From Streptomyces barringtoniae (GTDB lineage Bacteria; Actinomycetota; Actinomycetes; Streptomycetales; Streptomycetaceae), in contig NZ_JAJHNP010000024.1 of NCBI RefSeq assembly GCF_020819595.1, forward strand, positions 91,879 to 155,878: 64,000 nucleotides of DNA. Reading direction: 5' to 3'. Shown piece by piece: positions 26,151-34,980 of this stretch. Position numbers and translations under genes: made by a program. A model generated the notes under the pieces. The model was given only the letters and a program-made list of their open reading frames with translations, ran no database searches and had not been told where the DNA came from. The first letter of the stretch is position 1; each line of letters starts with the position of its first letter.

Positions 26151-27953
26151 CTACGCGTCCTCCGCCAACTCCAGCCAGCGCAGCTCCAGTTCCTCGCGCT
26201 CGCCGACGAGGTCGCGCAACTGGGCGTCCAGGTCGGCGACCTTGGCGAAGTCGGTGGCGTTCTCGGCGATCTGGGCGTGCAGCTTGGACTCCTTCTCGGA
26301 GATCCTGTCCAACTGGCGCTCGATCTTCTGGAGTTCCTTCTTGGCGGCGCGCTGGTCGGCGGCGCTCCGCTCGGTCGTGGGGGCCTTGGGGGCCGCGGCG
26401 GTGGCGGCGACCGCCTCCTCCATGCGCTGCCTGCGCTCAAGGTATTCGTCGATGCCGCGCGGCAGCATCCGCAGGGTGGCGTCGCCGAGCAGGGCGAAGA
26501 CGCGGTCGGTGGTGCGCTCGACGAAGAACCGGTCGTGGGAGATGACGATCATCGAGCCGGGCCAGCCGTCGAGGACGTCCTCCAGCTGCGTGAGGGTCTC
26601 GATGTCGAGGTCGTTGGTGGGCTCGTCCAGGAAGAGGACGTTCGGCTCGTCCATGAGCAGGCGCAGCAGCTGGAGGCGGCGGCGCTCACCACCGGACAGG
26701 TCACCGACCGGCGTCCACTGCTTCTCCTTGCTGAAGCCGAACGTCTCGCACAGCTGCCCGGCAGTCATCTCGCGTCCCTTGCCTAGGTCGACGCGCTCGC
26801 GCACCTGCTGGACCGCCTCCAGGACGCGCGTGTTCGGGTTCAGCTCGGCGACCTCCTGGGAGAGGTAGGCGAGCTTCACGGTCTTGCCGACGGCGATCCG
26901 CCCGCCCGCCGGCTGCGCCTCGCCCTCCGTCCGCGCGGCCTCGGCCATGGCGCGCAGCAGCGAGGTCTTGCCGGCGCCGTTGACGCCGACCAGGCCGATG
27001 CGGTCGCCGGGCCCGAGCTGCCAAGTGACGTGCTTGAGCAGCACCTTGGGTCCGGCCTGCACCGTGACGTCTTCCAGGTCGAAGACGGTCTTGCCGAGCC
27101 GCGAGGAGGCGAACTTCATCAGCTCGCTGCTGTCCCGGGGCGGCGGCACGTCCGCGATCAGCTCGTTGGCGGCCTCGACCCGGAAGCGCGGCTTGGAGGT
27201 ACGGGCGGGGGCTCCGCGCCGCAGCCAGGCGAGCTCCTTGCGGACCAGGTTCTGCCGCTTGACCTCTTCGGTGGCCGCGATCCGCTCGCGCTCGGCACGC
27301 GCGAAGACGTAGTCGGAGTAGCCGCCCTCGTACTCGTAGACATCACCGCGCTGGACGTCCCACATGCGCGTGCACACCTGGTCCAGGAACCACCGGTCGT
27401 GGGTCACGCACACCAGCGCCGAGCGCCGGTTCTGCAGGTGCTTCGCGAGCCAGGCGATGCCCTCGACGTCGAGGTGGTTGGTGGGCTCGTCCAGGACGAT
27501 CAGGTCCTGTTCCTCGATGAGCAGCTTGGCGAGCGCGATACGGCGCCGCTCACCACCGGACAGCGGCCCGATGACGGTGTCCAGCCCCCTGGGGAAGCCC
27601 GGCAGGTCCAGTCCCCCGAACAGCCCGGTCAGTACGTCCCTGACCTTGGCGTTGCCGGCCCACTCGTGGTCGGCCATGTCGCCGATGACCTCGTGGCGGA
27701 CGGTGGCGGCGGGGTCGAGGGAGTCGTGCTGGGTGAGCACGCCGAGGCGCAGCCCACCGGAGTGCGTGACCCGCCCGGTGTCGGCCTCCTCCAGCTTGGC
27801 GAGCATCCGGATGAGGGTGGTCTTGCCGTCGCCGTTGCGTCCCACGACCCCGATCCGGTCCCCTTCCGACACGCCGAGCGAGACGCCGTCCAGCAGGGCA
27901 CGGGTGCCGTACACCTTGCTGACGTTCTCGACATTGACGAGGTTGACGGCCAT
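26151..27953 (-). CDS. ABC-F ATPase (Uup/EttA-like ribosome-associated factor)
   Basis: A 600-residue soluble protein with two ABC domains and no membrane segments, the ABC-F layout. Domain 1 has Walker A G-R-N-G-D-G-K-T-T near residue 40, signature L-S-G-G-E-R-R-R-I-A-L-A and Walker B L-I-V-L-D-E-P-T-N-H-L-D. Domain 2 has G-V-N-G-A-G-K-T-S, L-S-G-G-E-R-R-R-L and V-L-F-L-D-E-P-T-N-D-L-D. The charged linker between them and a C-terminal coiled coil (about 515-598, rich in K-E-L-Q-K-I-E-R-Q) resemble Uup. Such proteins act on the ribosome in stalled translation or antibiotic protection. Substrate class cannot be settled from sequence alone. Confidence 0.93.
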   Translation of the reverse strand: MAVNLVNVENVSKVYGTRALLDGVSLGVSEGDRIGVVGRNGDGKTTLIRMLAKLEEADTGRVTHSGGLRLGVLTQHDSLDPAATVRHEVIGDMADHEWAGNAKVRDVLTGLFGGLDLPGFPRGLDTVIGPLSGGERRRIALAKLLIEEQDLIVLDEPTNHLDVEGIAWLAKHLQNRRSALVCVTHDRWFLDQVCTRMWDVQRGDVYEYEGGYSDYVFARAERERIAATEEVKRQNLVRKELAWLRRGAPARTSKPRFRVEAANELIADVPPPRDSSELMKFASSRLGKTVFDLEDVTVQAGPKVLLKHVTWQLGPGDRIGLVGVNGAGKTSLLRAMAEAARTEGEAQPAGGRIAVGKTVKLAYLSQEVAELNPNTRVLEAVQQVRERVDLGKGREMTAGQLCETFGFSKEKQWTPVGDLSGGERRRLQLLRLLMDEPNVLFLDEPTNDLDIETLTQLEDVLDGWPGSMIVISHDRFFVERTTDRVFALLGDATLRMLPRGIDEYLERRQRMEEAVAATAAAPKAPTTERSAADQRAAKKELQKIERQLDRISEKESKLHAQIAENATDFAKVADLDAQLRDLVGEREELELRWLELAEDA

Positions 27954-28109
27954 TTCACTCCTGTGCGCGGGGTCGGTCAGCCTTCTAGCGTAGGGCCTGC
28001 CGCGATGAAGGCGGGGCGCGAGGGGGTTGTCACTCTTTGTGATGACCTGATCAGGAAGCGGCCGCTACCGTTGAGGGCAGGCAGCAGGATCCCGTCCATG
28101 GGAGGAACC

Positions 28110-28629
28110 ATGGCCTCCGAGTCCGTAGAGCACCGCGTCCAGTGGCCGGTGCCGCCCCAGGACGGCTACACCGTGGACGACCTGTTCACTCTGCCGGATC
28201 TCCCGCCGCACACCGAGCTGATCGACGGGAGTCTGGTTTTCGTGAGTCCGCGTCGAGCGGGACATGACCGTCATCCTTGACAACCGTAACGGGCCCGAAC
28301 CCGATGTCAGCGTGGTCCGAGCCGACGCGGTCACCGGGCTGGATCAGACCAAGTTCCAGGCCGAGGACGTCCTGCTCGCCGTGGAGGTCGTCTCGCCGGA
28401 CTCGGAATCCCGCGACCGTACGACCAAACCGCAGAAGTACGCCGCCGCAGGGATCCCCAACTATTGGCGTGTCGAACAGAACGGCACCACCGGCGGGCCC
28501 GTCATCCATGTCTACGAGCTCGACCCACTCACCAAGTCCTACGTGCACATGGGCATGCATCGTGACCGGATCAAGGTCGACAAGCCCTACCCCATCGACA
28601 TCGACCTGACCACCATCGGCAGACGCTGA
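28110..28629 (+). pseudogene. Uma2-family (PD-(D/E)xK fold) nuclease gene with internal deletion and frameshift
   Basis: The first part (28110-28250) encodes a normal Uma2/DUF820 N-terminus: G-Y-T-V-D-D-L-F-T-L-P-D-L-P-P-H-T-E-L-I-D-G-S-L-V-F-V-S-P. The reading frame then changes, and from about 28246 a second frame runs R-V-E-R-D-M-T-V-I-L, E-P-D-V-S-V-V-R and L-L-A-V-E-V-V-S-P-D-S to the stop at 28629. About 35 residues normally joining F-V-S-P to the R-x-R-x-E-M-T-V strand are missing. GGAGGA precedes the ATG at 28110. The second part keeps the Asp and Glu of the nuclease core and could be translated from the ATG at 28264, but probably lacks activity. Confidence 0.85.
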
Positions 28630-28633
28630 CCCC

Positions 28634-29527
28634 TCAGACCACCATCGCCCCCGCCACCGGCCCCGCCGCCGTCCGCACCGCGCGGCAGGTGCCGGAGGCC
28701 CGTAGGGCTCCCGCCACCTTGTCCGCCGACTCGGCATCACGCGTCAGGAAGGCCGTCGTGGGCCCGGAGCCCGAGACCAGCGCGGCGAGCGCACCCGCCC
28801 CGCGCCCCGCGCCCAGCGTGTCGGCGAGCTCAGGGAACAGGGACAGCGCCGCGGGCTGAAGATCGTTGGACACGGCCGCCGCCAGCGCCTCCGCGTCCCC
28901 CTTCGCCAGCGCCTCCAGCAGCTCCGCCGAGGCGACCGGCTCCGGGATCTCCCGCCCCTCCGCCAGCCGGTCGAACTCCCGGAAGACCGCCGGCGTCGAC
29001 AACCCCCTCCCGGCCATCGCGAACACCCAGTGGAAGGTGCCGCCGACCTCGAGGGCGGTCAGTCGCTCGCCCCGCCCGATGCCGAGAGCCACGCCCCCGA
29101 CCAGGCTGAACGGCACGTCGCTGCCCAGTTCGGCGCAGATGGCGAGAAGCTCGGCCCGCGACGCCGCCGTACCCCACAGCGTGTTGCAGGCGAGCAGCGC
29201 GCCCGCGCCGTCCGCGCTGCCGCCCGCCATGCCGCCGGCGACCGGGATGTCCTTGGCGATGTGGATGTGGACGTTCGGCTCGATGCCCCGGCGCCCGGCG
29301 AGCGCGATCGCGGCGCGTGCGGCGAGGTTGGTGCGGTCCAGGGGGACCTGGTCGGCGTCCGGGCCCTCACAGGTGATCCGGAGTTCCTCGGCCGGGGTCA
29401 CCGTCACCTCGTCGTACAGGCCGACGGCGAGGAAGACGTTGGCGAGGTCGTGGAACCCGTCGGGGCGGGCGGCGCCGACCGCGAGCTGGACGTTGACCTT
29501 GGCCGGGACGCGTACCGTGACGCTCAC
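28634..29527 (-). CDS. ispE: 4-diphosphocytidyl-2-C-methyl-D-erythritol kinase
   Basis: ATP-dependent kinase of the non-mevalonate isoprenoid pathway, phosphorylating CDP-ME. A 297-residue GHMP kinase with V-P-A-K-V-N-V-Q-L at the N-terminus, the ATP-loop I-P-V-A-G-G-M-A-G-G-S-A-D-G-A-G-A-L near residue 100 and the C-terminal S-G-S-G-P-T-T-A-F-L. The ATG overlaps the rsmA stop by four bases, and rsmA-ispE coupling is widespread in bacteria. Its product feeds undecaprenyl phosphate, quinones and the dolichyl-type phosphate carrier used by Pmt in this same region. Confidence 0.96.
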   Translation of the reverse strand: MSVTVRVPAKVNVQLAVGAARPDGFHDLANVFLAVGLYDEVTVTPAEELRITCEGPDADQVPLDRTNLAARAAIALAGRRGIEPNVHIHIAKDIPVAGGMAGGSADGAGALLACNTLWGTAASRAELLAICAELGSDVPFSLVGGVALGIGRGERLTALEVGGTFHWVFAMAGRGLSTPAVFREFDRLAEGREIPEPVASAELLEALAKGDAEALAAAVSNDLQPAALSLFPELADTLGAGRGAGALAALVSGSGPTTAFLTRDAESADKVAGALRASGTCRAVRTAAGPVAGAMVV

Positions 29528-30417
29528 TTGCCGCTCTCCTCGTGCTCGGTGACCGCCGCGTCCTTGTGCTCGGCGATCCGCGCGAACTCCTCCACCGTCA
29601 GCGACTCGCCGCGCGCCTGCGGAGAGACGCCGGCCGCGACCAGCGCGGCCTCGGCGGCAGCGGCGGACCCGGCCCAGCCGGCCAGGGCCGCCCGCAGGGT
29701 CTTGCGGCGCTGCGCGAAGGCCGCGTCGACGGCGGCGAAGACCTGGGCCTTGGAGGCGGTCGTCTTGATCGGCTCGGCCCTGCGGACGAGGGACACCAGC
29801 CCGCTGTCGACGTTCGGCGCGGGCCAGAAGACCTTGCGGCCGATGGCCCCGGCCCGCTTCACCTCGGCGTACCAGTTGGCCTTCACCGACGGCACGCCGT
29901 ACACCTTCGAGCCGGGCGCGGCGGCCAGCCGGTCGGCGACCTCGGACTGCACCATGACGAGGGTGCGTTCGATGCTCGGAAAGGTGTCGAGCATGTGCAG
30001 CAGCACGGGTACGGCGACGTTGTAGGGGAGGTTCGCCACCAGCGCCGTCGGCGGGGGGCCGGGCAGTTCGGTGACGTGCATCGCGTCGGAGTGGACCAGC
30101 GCGAACCGGTCGGCGCGCGCCGGCATGCGCGCCCCGATGGTCGCGGGCAGGGCCGCGGCGAGCACGTCGTCGATCTCGACGGCGGTGACCCGGTCGGCGA
30201 CCTCCAGCAGCGCCAGCGTGAGGGACCCGAGCCCCGGACCGATCTCGACGACCACGTCGTCGGGGCGGACCTCGGCGGTGCGGACGATCCGGCGGACCGT
30301 GTTGGCGTCGATCACGAAGTTCTGGCCGCGCTGCTTGGTGGGACGGACACCGAGCGCTGCCGCCAGCTCACGGATGTCGGCGGGACCGAGGAGGGCGTCG
30401 GGGGTGGGGCTGCTCAC
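29524..30417 (-). CDS. rsmA: 16S rRNA dimethyladenosine transferase
   Basis: KsgA/RsmA dimethylates two adjacent adenines in the 3'-terminal hairpin of 16S rRNA late in 30S assembly, using SAM. The 297-residue protein shows K-Q-R-G-Q-N-F-V-I-D, motif I V-E-I-G-P-G-L-G-S-L-T, V-E-I-D-D, and the catalytic N-L-P-Y-N-V. The C-terminal helical domain has F-x-x-R-R-K-T-L-R near residue 235. It is the upstream member of the rsmA-ispE pair. Confidence 0.97.
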   Translation of the reverse strand: MSSPTPDALLGPADIRELAAALGVRPTKQRGQNFVIDANTVRRIVRTAEVRPDDVVVEIGPGLGSLTLALLEVADRVTAVEIDDVLAAALPATIGARMPARADRFALVHSDAMHVTELPGPPPTALVANLPYNVAVPVLLHMLDTFPSIERTLVMVQSEVADRLAAAPGSKVYGVPSVKANWYAEVKRAGAIGRKVFWPAPNVDSGLVSLVRRAEPIKTTASKAQVFAAVDAAFAQRRKTLRAALAGWAGSAAAAEAALVAAGVSPQARGESLTVEEFARIAEHKDAAVTEHEESGK

Positions 30418-30564
30418 GGGACAAGGGTACGGGGGCCCGCCGGGCCGGACTGCCAGGCGTCCCGGTGCCGAGGCCGGGCACGGTGCCGCAGCCCCACGCG
30501 GCCCGCACCCGGCAGACGGCCCCCGGCCCCGCGGCGCACCCCCGCGTCAGCCGTGCACTCCGCG

Positions 30565-32196
30565 TCAGCGGTGCAACCGTGCCCCGCAGCTCGGCCAGGG
30601 TGTGGCCCCCCGGCGCGTGTACAGCTTCTTCGCGCGGAAGGTCTGTTCCTCCGCCGGGGCGTCCTGGGGCCGGCCGCTGCCGCCGAGGGCGCGCCAGGTG
30701 CCGAGGTCGAACTGGTAGAGCCCGCCGAACGTCCCCGAGGGGTCGACCGCGTGCGGGCGGCCACCGGACTCGCAGGCGGCGAGGCCGTGCCAGTTCAGGT
30801 GGTCGGCGCCCTTCACGGAGGTCGGCCGCGGCTTGGTGCCCACCTTCACCACCTGCTTGCGCGGCTTGCGCACGACCTCGGACTTCTCCCGGCGCGGCTT
30901 CTCCCGGACCCCGTTGACGATGCGCAGCAGGTAGGTGTCGCGGCGCAGCCCGGGCTGTCCGACCTGTGCGACGACCTCGGTGCCCTTGAAGAGGGAGGGG
31001 TCCTCGGTGTGCTCGACCTCGAAGGGGATCTCCTCCTCGCGGACCTCCCGGCTGCCCTTGATCCGGAGCACGGTCACCGTCTGCCCGTCGCGCGGGAAGC
31101 TGTCCAGCGGGACGGAGGTGGTGTCCTGGCCGTGCAGGCCGATCCCGGCCTCCTCGACGGCCTCGCGGACGGTGGCCGCGTTGGTGCGGATGGTCTGGGT
31201 CCGGCCGTCGGCCATGATCGTGACGGCGCGTTCGGTGCGTACGTCGAGCGCGAGCCCGGCGCGTCCGATGGCCCGCGAGCCGGCGGCGGACAGGTACGCG
31301 CCCTCCGCGCGCACTCCCAGCTCGTCCAGCGCGCCTGCCACCGTGTGTGCCGTCGTCCACACATCGCGCCGCTGGCCGTCGAGGGTGAGCCGGACGGGGC
31401 GCCCGTAGCGCACGGCGATCGCGTCTCCGCTGGTGAGCGCCTTGCCGGGGGCGGGCGCGACGAGGTCGTGCGCCCCCACGTGCACTCCCTCCTCGGCGAG
31501 CAGCCCGCGCACGTCGTCGGCGAAGGTGTGCAGGGTGCGCTGCTTGCCGTCGACGGTCAGCTCGACCGCCTTGTCCTTGGCGACGAACGCGGTGGTGCCG
31601 CCCGCGAGGAAGGCCACGACCAGCGCCTGCGGCAGCAGGCGGCGCACGGCGGACTCCGGGCGCTCGGCGCAGCGCGCCCTGCGCCGGCGAGCGGCCCGCC
31701 CGCTCACCCCGGGGGGCGCCCCGGCGCCGTACTCCCCTTCCTCGCCGAGCGCGTCCCGGCCGTCCAGCGGGCCCCGCGCGCCTCCGGCGTCCCGCATGCC
31801 GCCGGCTCCCGCGACGCCCGGCGCGCTCCCGGTCCGCGGACTCCCGGCGGGCTGCGTGGCCCCGGCGGCCTGGGGTCCTCCCGCGGCACCGCCGTCCTGG
31901 GCGTTCCCGGCCCATGGCACGCCGCTCCCGCCCTGCCGCGGCAGCACCGGCTCGGCGACGAAGTACGCCTGCGCCTCGTAAGCGGGCCGGTAGGTGTCCT
32001 CGTACCGCTCGTCGGAGCCGTACTGTCCGTATGGCCCGTATGGCCCGTACCCGCCGTACGACAGGGTCTCCGCCGTGTGCACGGAGCCCTCGGGGCCGTA
32101 CGGCTCATATGTCCCGTAGGGCTCGTAAGGCTCGAACGTCTCGTACGGCCAGTACGGCTCGTAGGCATCGAACGTCTCGTACTGCGACTTGCTCAC
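30565..32196 (-). CDS. Resuscitation-promoting-factor type lytic protein (DUF348-G5-Rpf)
   Basis: A peptidoglycan hydrolase of the RpfB type, about 543 residues. The N-terminal 170 residues are cytoplasmic and low-complexity, with Tyr/Glu/Pro repeats (Y-E-P-Y, F-E-P-Y-E-P-Y) and Gly/Ala-rich sequence. A single membrane helix follows (L-L-P-Q-A-L-V-V-A-F-L-A-G-G), then three DUF348 modules, a G5 domain (V-E-H-T-E-D-P-S-L-F-K-G-T-E), and the C-terminal Rpf lysozyme-like domain with catalytic Glu in L-A-A-C-E-S-G-G and the G-L-Y-Q-F motif. The GTG at 32196 has GGAG upstream; longer starts to 32310 are possible. Such enzymes act in spore germination and wall remodelling. Confidence 0.93.
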   Translation of the reverse strand: MSKSQYETFDAYEPYWPYETFEPYEPYGTYEPYGPEGSVHTAETLSYGGYGPYGPYGQYGSDERYEDTYRPAYEAQAYFVAEPVLPRQGGSGVPWAGNAQDGGAAGGPQAAGATQPAGSPRTGSAPGVAGAGGMRDAGGARGPLDGRDALGEEGEYGAGAPPGVSGRAARRRRARCAERPESAVRRLLPQALVVAFLAGGTTAFVAKDKAVELTVDGKQRTLHTFADDVRGLLAEEGVHVGAHDLVAPAPGKALTSGDAIAVRYGRPVRLTLDGQRRDVWTTAHTVAGALDELGVRAEGAYLSAAGSRAIGRAGLALDVRTERAVTIMADGRTQTIRTNAATVREAVEEAGIGLHGQDTTSVPLDSFPRDGQTVTVLRIKGSREVREEEIPFEVEHTEDPSLFKGTEVVAQVGQPGLRRDTYLLRIVNGVREKPRREKSEVVRKPRKQVVKVGTKPRPTSVKGADHLNWHGLAACESGGRPHAVDPSGTFGGLYQFDLGTWRALGGSGRPQDAPAEEQTFRAKKLYTRRGATPWPSCGARLHR

Positions 32197-32365
32197 GCCG
32201 ACACGCTCCAGCGGTGCAGAGGGGTCCGGATCGGGCCCCCAGAACCTAGCGGAGCGGTCGTCACTCTCCAAAGCGGCGCGGCTACGCACTGTTGCCCGTC
32301 GAGCGCGCACCCCGTGCTCGAACAGGCGACTCAGCAGAACAGGAGGCCCATGAGCCTCACGAGCC

Positions 32366-33262
32366 TCAGTAGTCGAAGGCGCGGCCGGTGTTGACGGCGA
32401 GGGCCGTCGCCAGCGCGTCCTCGTCGATGCCGCGCACCGCGGCCATCGCGCGCACCGTGACGGGGATCAGATACGGCGCGTTGGGGCGCCCGCGGTACGG
32501 CGCCGGGGTCAGGAAGGGCGCGTCGGTCTCCACGAGGACCAGTTCCAGCGGGGCGACGGCGAGCGCGTCCCGCAGGTTCTGGGCGTTCTTGAAGGTGACG
32601 TTGCCGGCGAAGGACATGAAGTAGCCCTCGCGGGCGCAGATCTCCGCCATCTCGGCGTCGCCGGAGTAGCAGTGGAAGACGGTGCGCTCCGGGGCGCCCT
32701 CCTCCTTCAGGACGCGCAGGACGTCGGCGTGCGCGTCCCGGTCGTGGATGACGAGCGCCTTGCCGTGCCGCTTGGCGATCTCGATGTGGGCGCGGAAGGA
32801 CCGCTCCTGGGCCGCCTTGCCCTGCGGGCCGGTGCGGAAGTAGTCCAGCCCCGTCTCGCCGACGCCCTTGACCTGGGGCAGCCCGGCGAGCCGGTCGATC
32901 TCGGCGAGCGCCTCGTCGAGCGCCGTGTCTCCGCCCGGCTCCCGGGCGCCCTGCCGCGACCAGCCGTCGGGGTCGCCGTGCACGATGCGCGGGGCCTCGT
33001 TGGGGTGAAGGGCGACGGTGGCGTGGACGCTGTCGTGGGCGGCGGCGATCTCGGCGGCCCACTGCGAGCCCTTGACGTCGCAGCCGACCTGGACGACGGT
33101 CGTCACCCCCACCGACGCGGCCTTCGCGAGGCCCTCCGCGACCGTGCCGGACTGCATGTCGAGGTGGGTGTGCGAGTCGGCGACCGGAACCCGCAGCGGC
33201 GGCGGAAGCGGCGGTGCGGCGTTCTTGTCGCCCTTGGAGGTCTGGCCGGCGTTCGAAGACAT
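32366..33262 (-). CDS. tatD: TatD-family metal-dependent DNase
   Basis: A 298-residue amidohydrolase-fold nuclease; TatD proteins are 3'-5' exonucleases involved in DNA repair and turnover. Metal ligands are visible in order: D-S-H-T-H-L-D near residue 30, G-V-G-E-T-G-L-D-Y, V-I-H-D-R-D-A-H, H-C-Y-S-G, and E-T-D-A-P-F-L-T. The order rpf-ksgA-ispE downstream with tatD is a conserved actinobacterial block (tatD, rpfB, ksgA, ispE). The Pro-rich N-terminus before V-A-D-S-H-T-H is of no known importance. Confidence 0.95.
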   Translation of the reverse strand: MSSNAGQTSKGDKNAAPPLPPPLRVPVADSHTHLDMQSGTVAEGLAKAASVGVTTVVQVGCDVKGSQWAAEIAAAHDSVHATVALHPNEAPRIVHGDPDGWSRQGAREPGGDTALDEALAEIDRLAGLPQVKGVGETGLDYFRTGPQGKAAQERSFRAHIEIAKRHGKALVIHDRDAHADVLRVLKEEGAPERTVFHCYSGDAEMAEICAREGYFMSFAGNVTFKNAQNLRDALAVAPLELVLVETDAPFLTPAPYRGRPNAPYLIPVTVRAMAAVRGIDEDALATALAVNTGRAFDY

Positions 33263-33309
33263 GCCCCGATCCTACGAAAGGGGCATGCCCGCGCCGACCG
33301 GCGATCCGC

Positions 33310-33747
33310 TCAGCCGGCCTTGCGCTGGAACGGGTGCAGGAGATCGGACAGGTGCCAGTGGTGCGGCTCCCCGTGCACCCCTGCCTCCCCGGCCGTCGCG
33401 GGCTCTCCCGGCTCCGCGGGCACCACGGGCGCCTCGACCGGGCCCGCCTGCGGCACGGCGTGGTGCCGCTCGGCGCTGCCGCGCACCGACGAGACCTGCC
33501 CGGCGCGCATGATCCGCACGACATGGCCGTCGCAGTTGTGGCAGCTGGGCCGGCTCAGCGGCGACGGCACGACCCGGCCGTCGGCCACGTACCGCACGAA
33601 CTCGTGCCCGTCGGCATCCGTGTGGTGCTCTATCTCGTACGACTGCTCCCAGCCGTGCCCGCATCGCATGCAGGCGAACGAGTACGACTCGTGAACGACG
33701 GCTGTGGGCGTGCCACGGAGGCCGGTCTGCCCTGCGGTCTCGCTCAT
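33310..33747 (-). CDS. Zinc-ribbon protein of unknown function
   Basis: A 145-residue protein. C-M-R-C-G-H-G-W near residue 27 and C-H-N-C-D-G-H near residue 70 form a four-Cys zinc ribbon separated by about 40 residues with charged His/Asp. The C-terminal half is Pro/Ala/Glu-rich and His-rich near the end (H-G-E-P-H-H-W-H-L). No catalytic domain. The ATG at 33747 has AAAGGAG upstream. A hairpin and an inverted repeat sit directly before the ribosome binding site, suggesting regulated expression. Gene downstream is tatD, same direction. Confidence 0.8.
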   Translation of the reverse strand: MSETAGQTGLRGTPTAVVHESYSFACMRCGHGWEQSYEIEHHTDADGHEFVRYVADGRVVPSPLSRPSCHNCDGHVVRIMRAGQVSSVRGSAERHHAVPQAGPVEAPVVPAEPGEPATAGEAGVHGEPHHWHLSDLLHPFQRKAG

Positions 33748-33757
33748 GCCAGCTCCT

Positions 33758-33774
33758 TTTGTCCGCTGGACAAA
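33758..33774 (-). promoter_or_regulatory. Perfect inverted repeat before zinc-ribbon gene
   Basis: TTTGTCC-gct-GGACAAA, a 7-bp perfect inverted repeat, overlaps the start of the ribosome binding site of the zinc-ribbon gene. It could bind a repressor or pair in the mRNA. Confidence 0.5.
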
Positions 33775-33792
33775 CGCCCCGCAACGGGGCGT
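33774..33792 (-). terminator. GC hairpin followed by T-rich sequence (leader terminator/attenuator)
   Basis: ACGCCCCG and CGGGGCGT pair with only a three-base loop. Reading leftward it is followed by a short T-rich stretch (TTTGT), which is the layout of an intrinsic terminator. It lies about 215 bases beyond rsmI and just before the zinc-ribbon gene, so it may terminate rsmI or act as an attenuator. Confidence 0.55.
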
Positions 33793-34005
33793 CTCTTCAA
33801 CCAGTGGACGCCTTCACCAGCGTGAACGCACCAGGGCTGTCGAGTGTTTGAGGCGTTTTGGGTCTTCCTTGCCGAAGAACCCCCGGTCGGCCCCGTTTCC
33901 CTTTGCCATCGGCGACAGCCTTTTGCCGTCCCATGGCTCACTCGCTCACCCGAGAACAGTCCTGCTCAGTGGGGTGGTCAGCGCAGGCCGGGGCAGCGCT
34001 TCCCG

Positions 34006-34854
34006 TCACTCACCGGAACGCTTCGCAGCGACAACCGCATCGAAAACGACCCGCTTCGGCACCCCCGCCTCCACGGCCACCGCCGCGATCGCCTCCTTGC
34101 GCCGCTCCCCCGCCTCCTCACGCACGCGTACCCGGCGCACGAGCTCCTCCGGGTCGAGTTCCTCCGGCCCGGCCTCCGGCGCCCCCTCGACCACCACGGT
34201 GATCTCCCCGCGGACGCCTTCCGCGGCCCACCGCGCCAGCTCGGCCAGCGGGCCTCGCCGCACCTCCTCGTACGTCTTGGTCAGCTCCCGGCACACGGCG
34301 GCCCGCCGGTCCGCGCCGAAGACCTCGGCCATGGCGGCGAGGGTGTCGTCGAGCCGGTGCGGGGCCTCGAAGTAGACCAGCGTGCGCCGCTCGGCCGCGA
34401 CCTCCCGGAGCCGGGACAGGCGCTCGCCGGCCTTGCGCGGCAGGAAGCCCTCGAAGCAGAAGCGGTCGACGGGCAGCCCGGACAGCGCGAGCGCGGTCAG
34501 CACGGCGGAGGGCCCCGGTACGGCGGTGACCCGGATGTCCTTCTCGACGGCGGCCGCGACCAGCCGGTAGCCCGGGTCGGAGACGGACGGCATCCCGGCA
34601 TCGGTCACCAGCAGCACGCGCGCGCCGCCGAGCAGTTCCTCGACCAGCTCCGGCGTACGGGCGGACTCGTTGCCCTCGAAGTACGACACGACACGGCCCT
34701 TGGGCGTGACGCCGAGGGCCTGGGTGAGCCGGCGCAGCCGCCGGGTGTCCTCGGCGGCGACCACGTCGGCGCCGGCGAGCTCCTCGGCCAGCCGGGGCGG
34801 CGCGTCCGCGATGTCGCCGATGGGAGTACCTGCCAGGACAAGGGTTCCAGTCAC
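34006..34854 (-). CDS. rsmI: 16S rRNA 2'-O-ribose C1402 methyltransferase
   Basis: RsmI uses SAM to methylate the ribose of C1402 in the ribosomal decoding centre. The 282-residue protein has the tetrapyrrole-methylase fold with L-V-L-A-G-T-P-I-G-D-I at the N-terminus, A-E-D-T-R-R, F-x-x-x-N-E-x-x-R, V-T-D-A-G-M-P-S-V-S-D-P-G-Y and the following V-P-G-P-S-A. The GTG at 34854 follows GGAGG; the open frame further upstream only runs antisense to pmt. It is divergent from pmt, as commonly seen in actinobacteria. Confidence 0.95.
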   Translation of the reverse strand: MTGTLVLAGTPIGDIADAPPRLAEELAGADVVAAEDTRRLRRLTQALGVTPKGRVVSYFEGNESARTPELVEELLGGARVLLVTDAGMPSVSDPGYRLVAAAVEKDIRVTAVPGPSAVLTALALSGLPVDRFCFEGFLPRKAGERLSRLREVAAERRTLVYFEAPHRLDDTLAAMAEVFGADRRAAVCRELTKTYEEVRRGPLAELARWAAEGVRGEITVVVEGAPEAGPEELDPEELVRRVRVREEAGERRKEAIAAVAVEAGVPKRVVFDAVVAAKRSGE

Positions 34855-34980
34855 ACCCCCATCCTCCCAGCCCGCGGCCACCGCCCGGCCCGCCCCCGGC
34901 CCCGGTGGAACGACGGCAGCACGACTGGTACCCGACCGGTACCCCACATGCACGGGACTCGCACAGAACGGTTCCCTACC

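Noticed and set aside
28264..28629. A separate small intact Uma2-like gene
   Set aside because: The preceding segment encodes the normal N-terminus in another frame and the link region is deleted, so a broken gene is a better explanation.
33844..34980. In-frame N-terminal extension of Pmt by 379 codons
   Set aside because: It runs antisense to rsmI and has no signal or domain; the family start and spacing fit the ATG at 34981.
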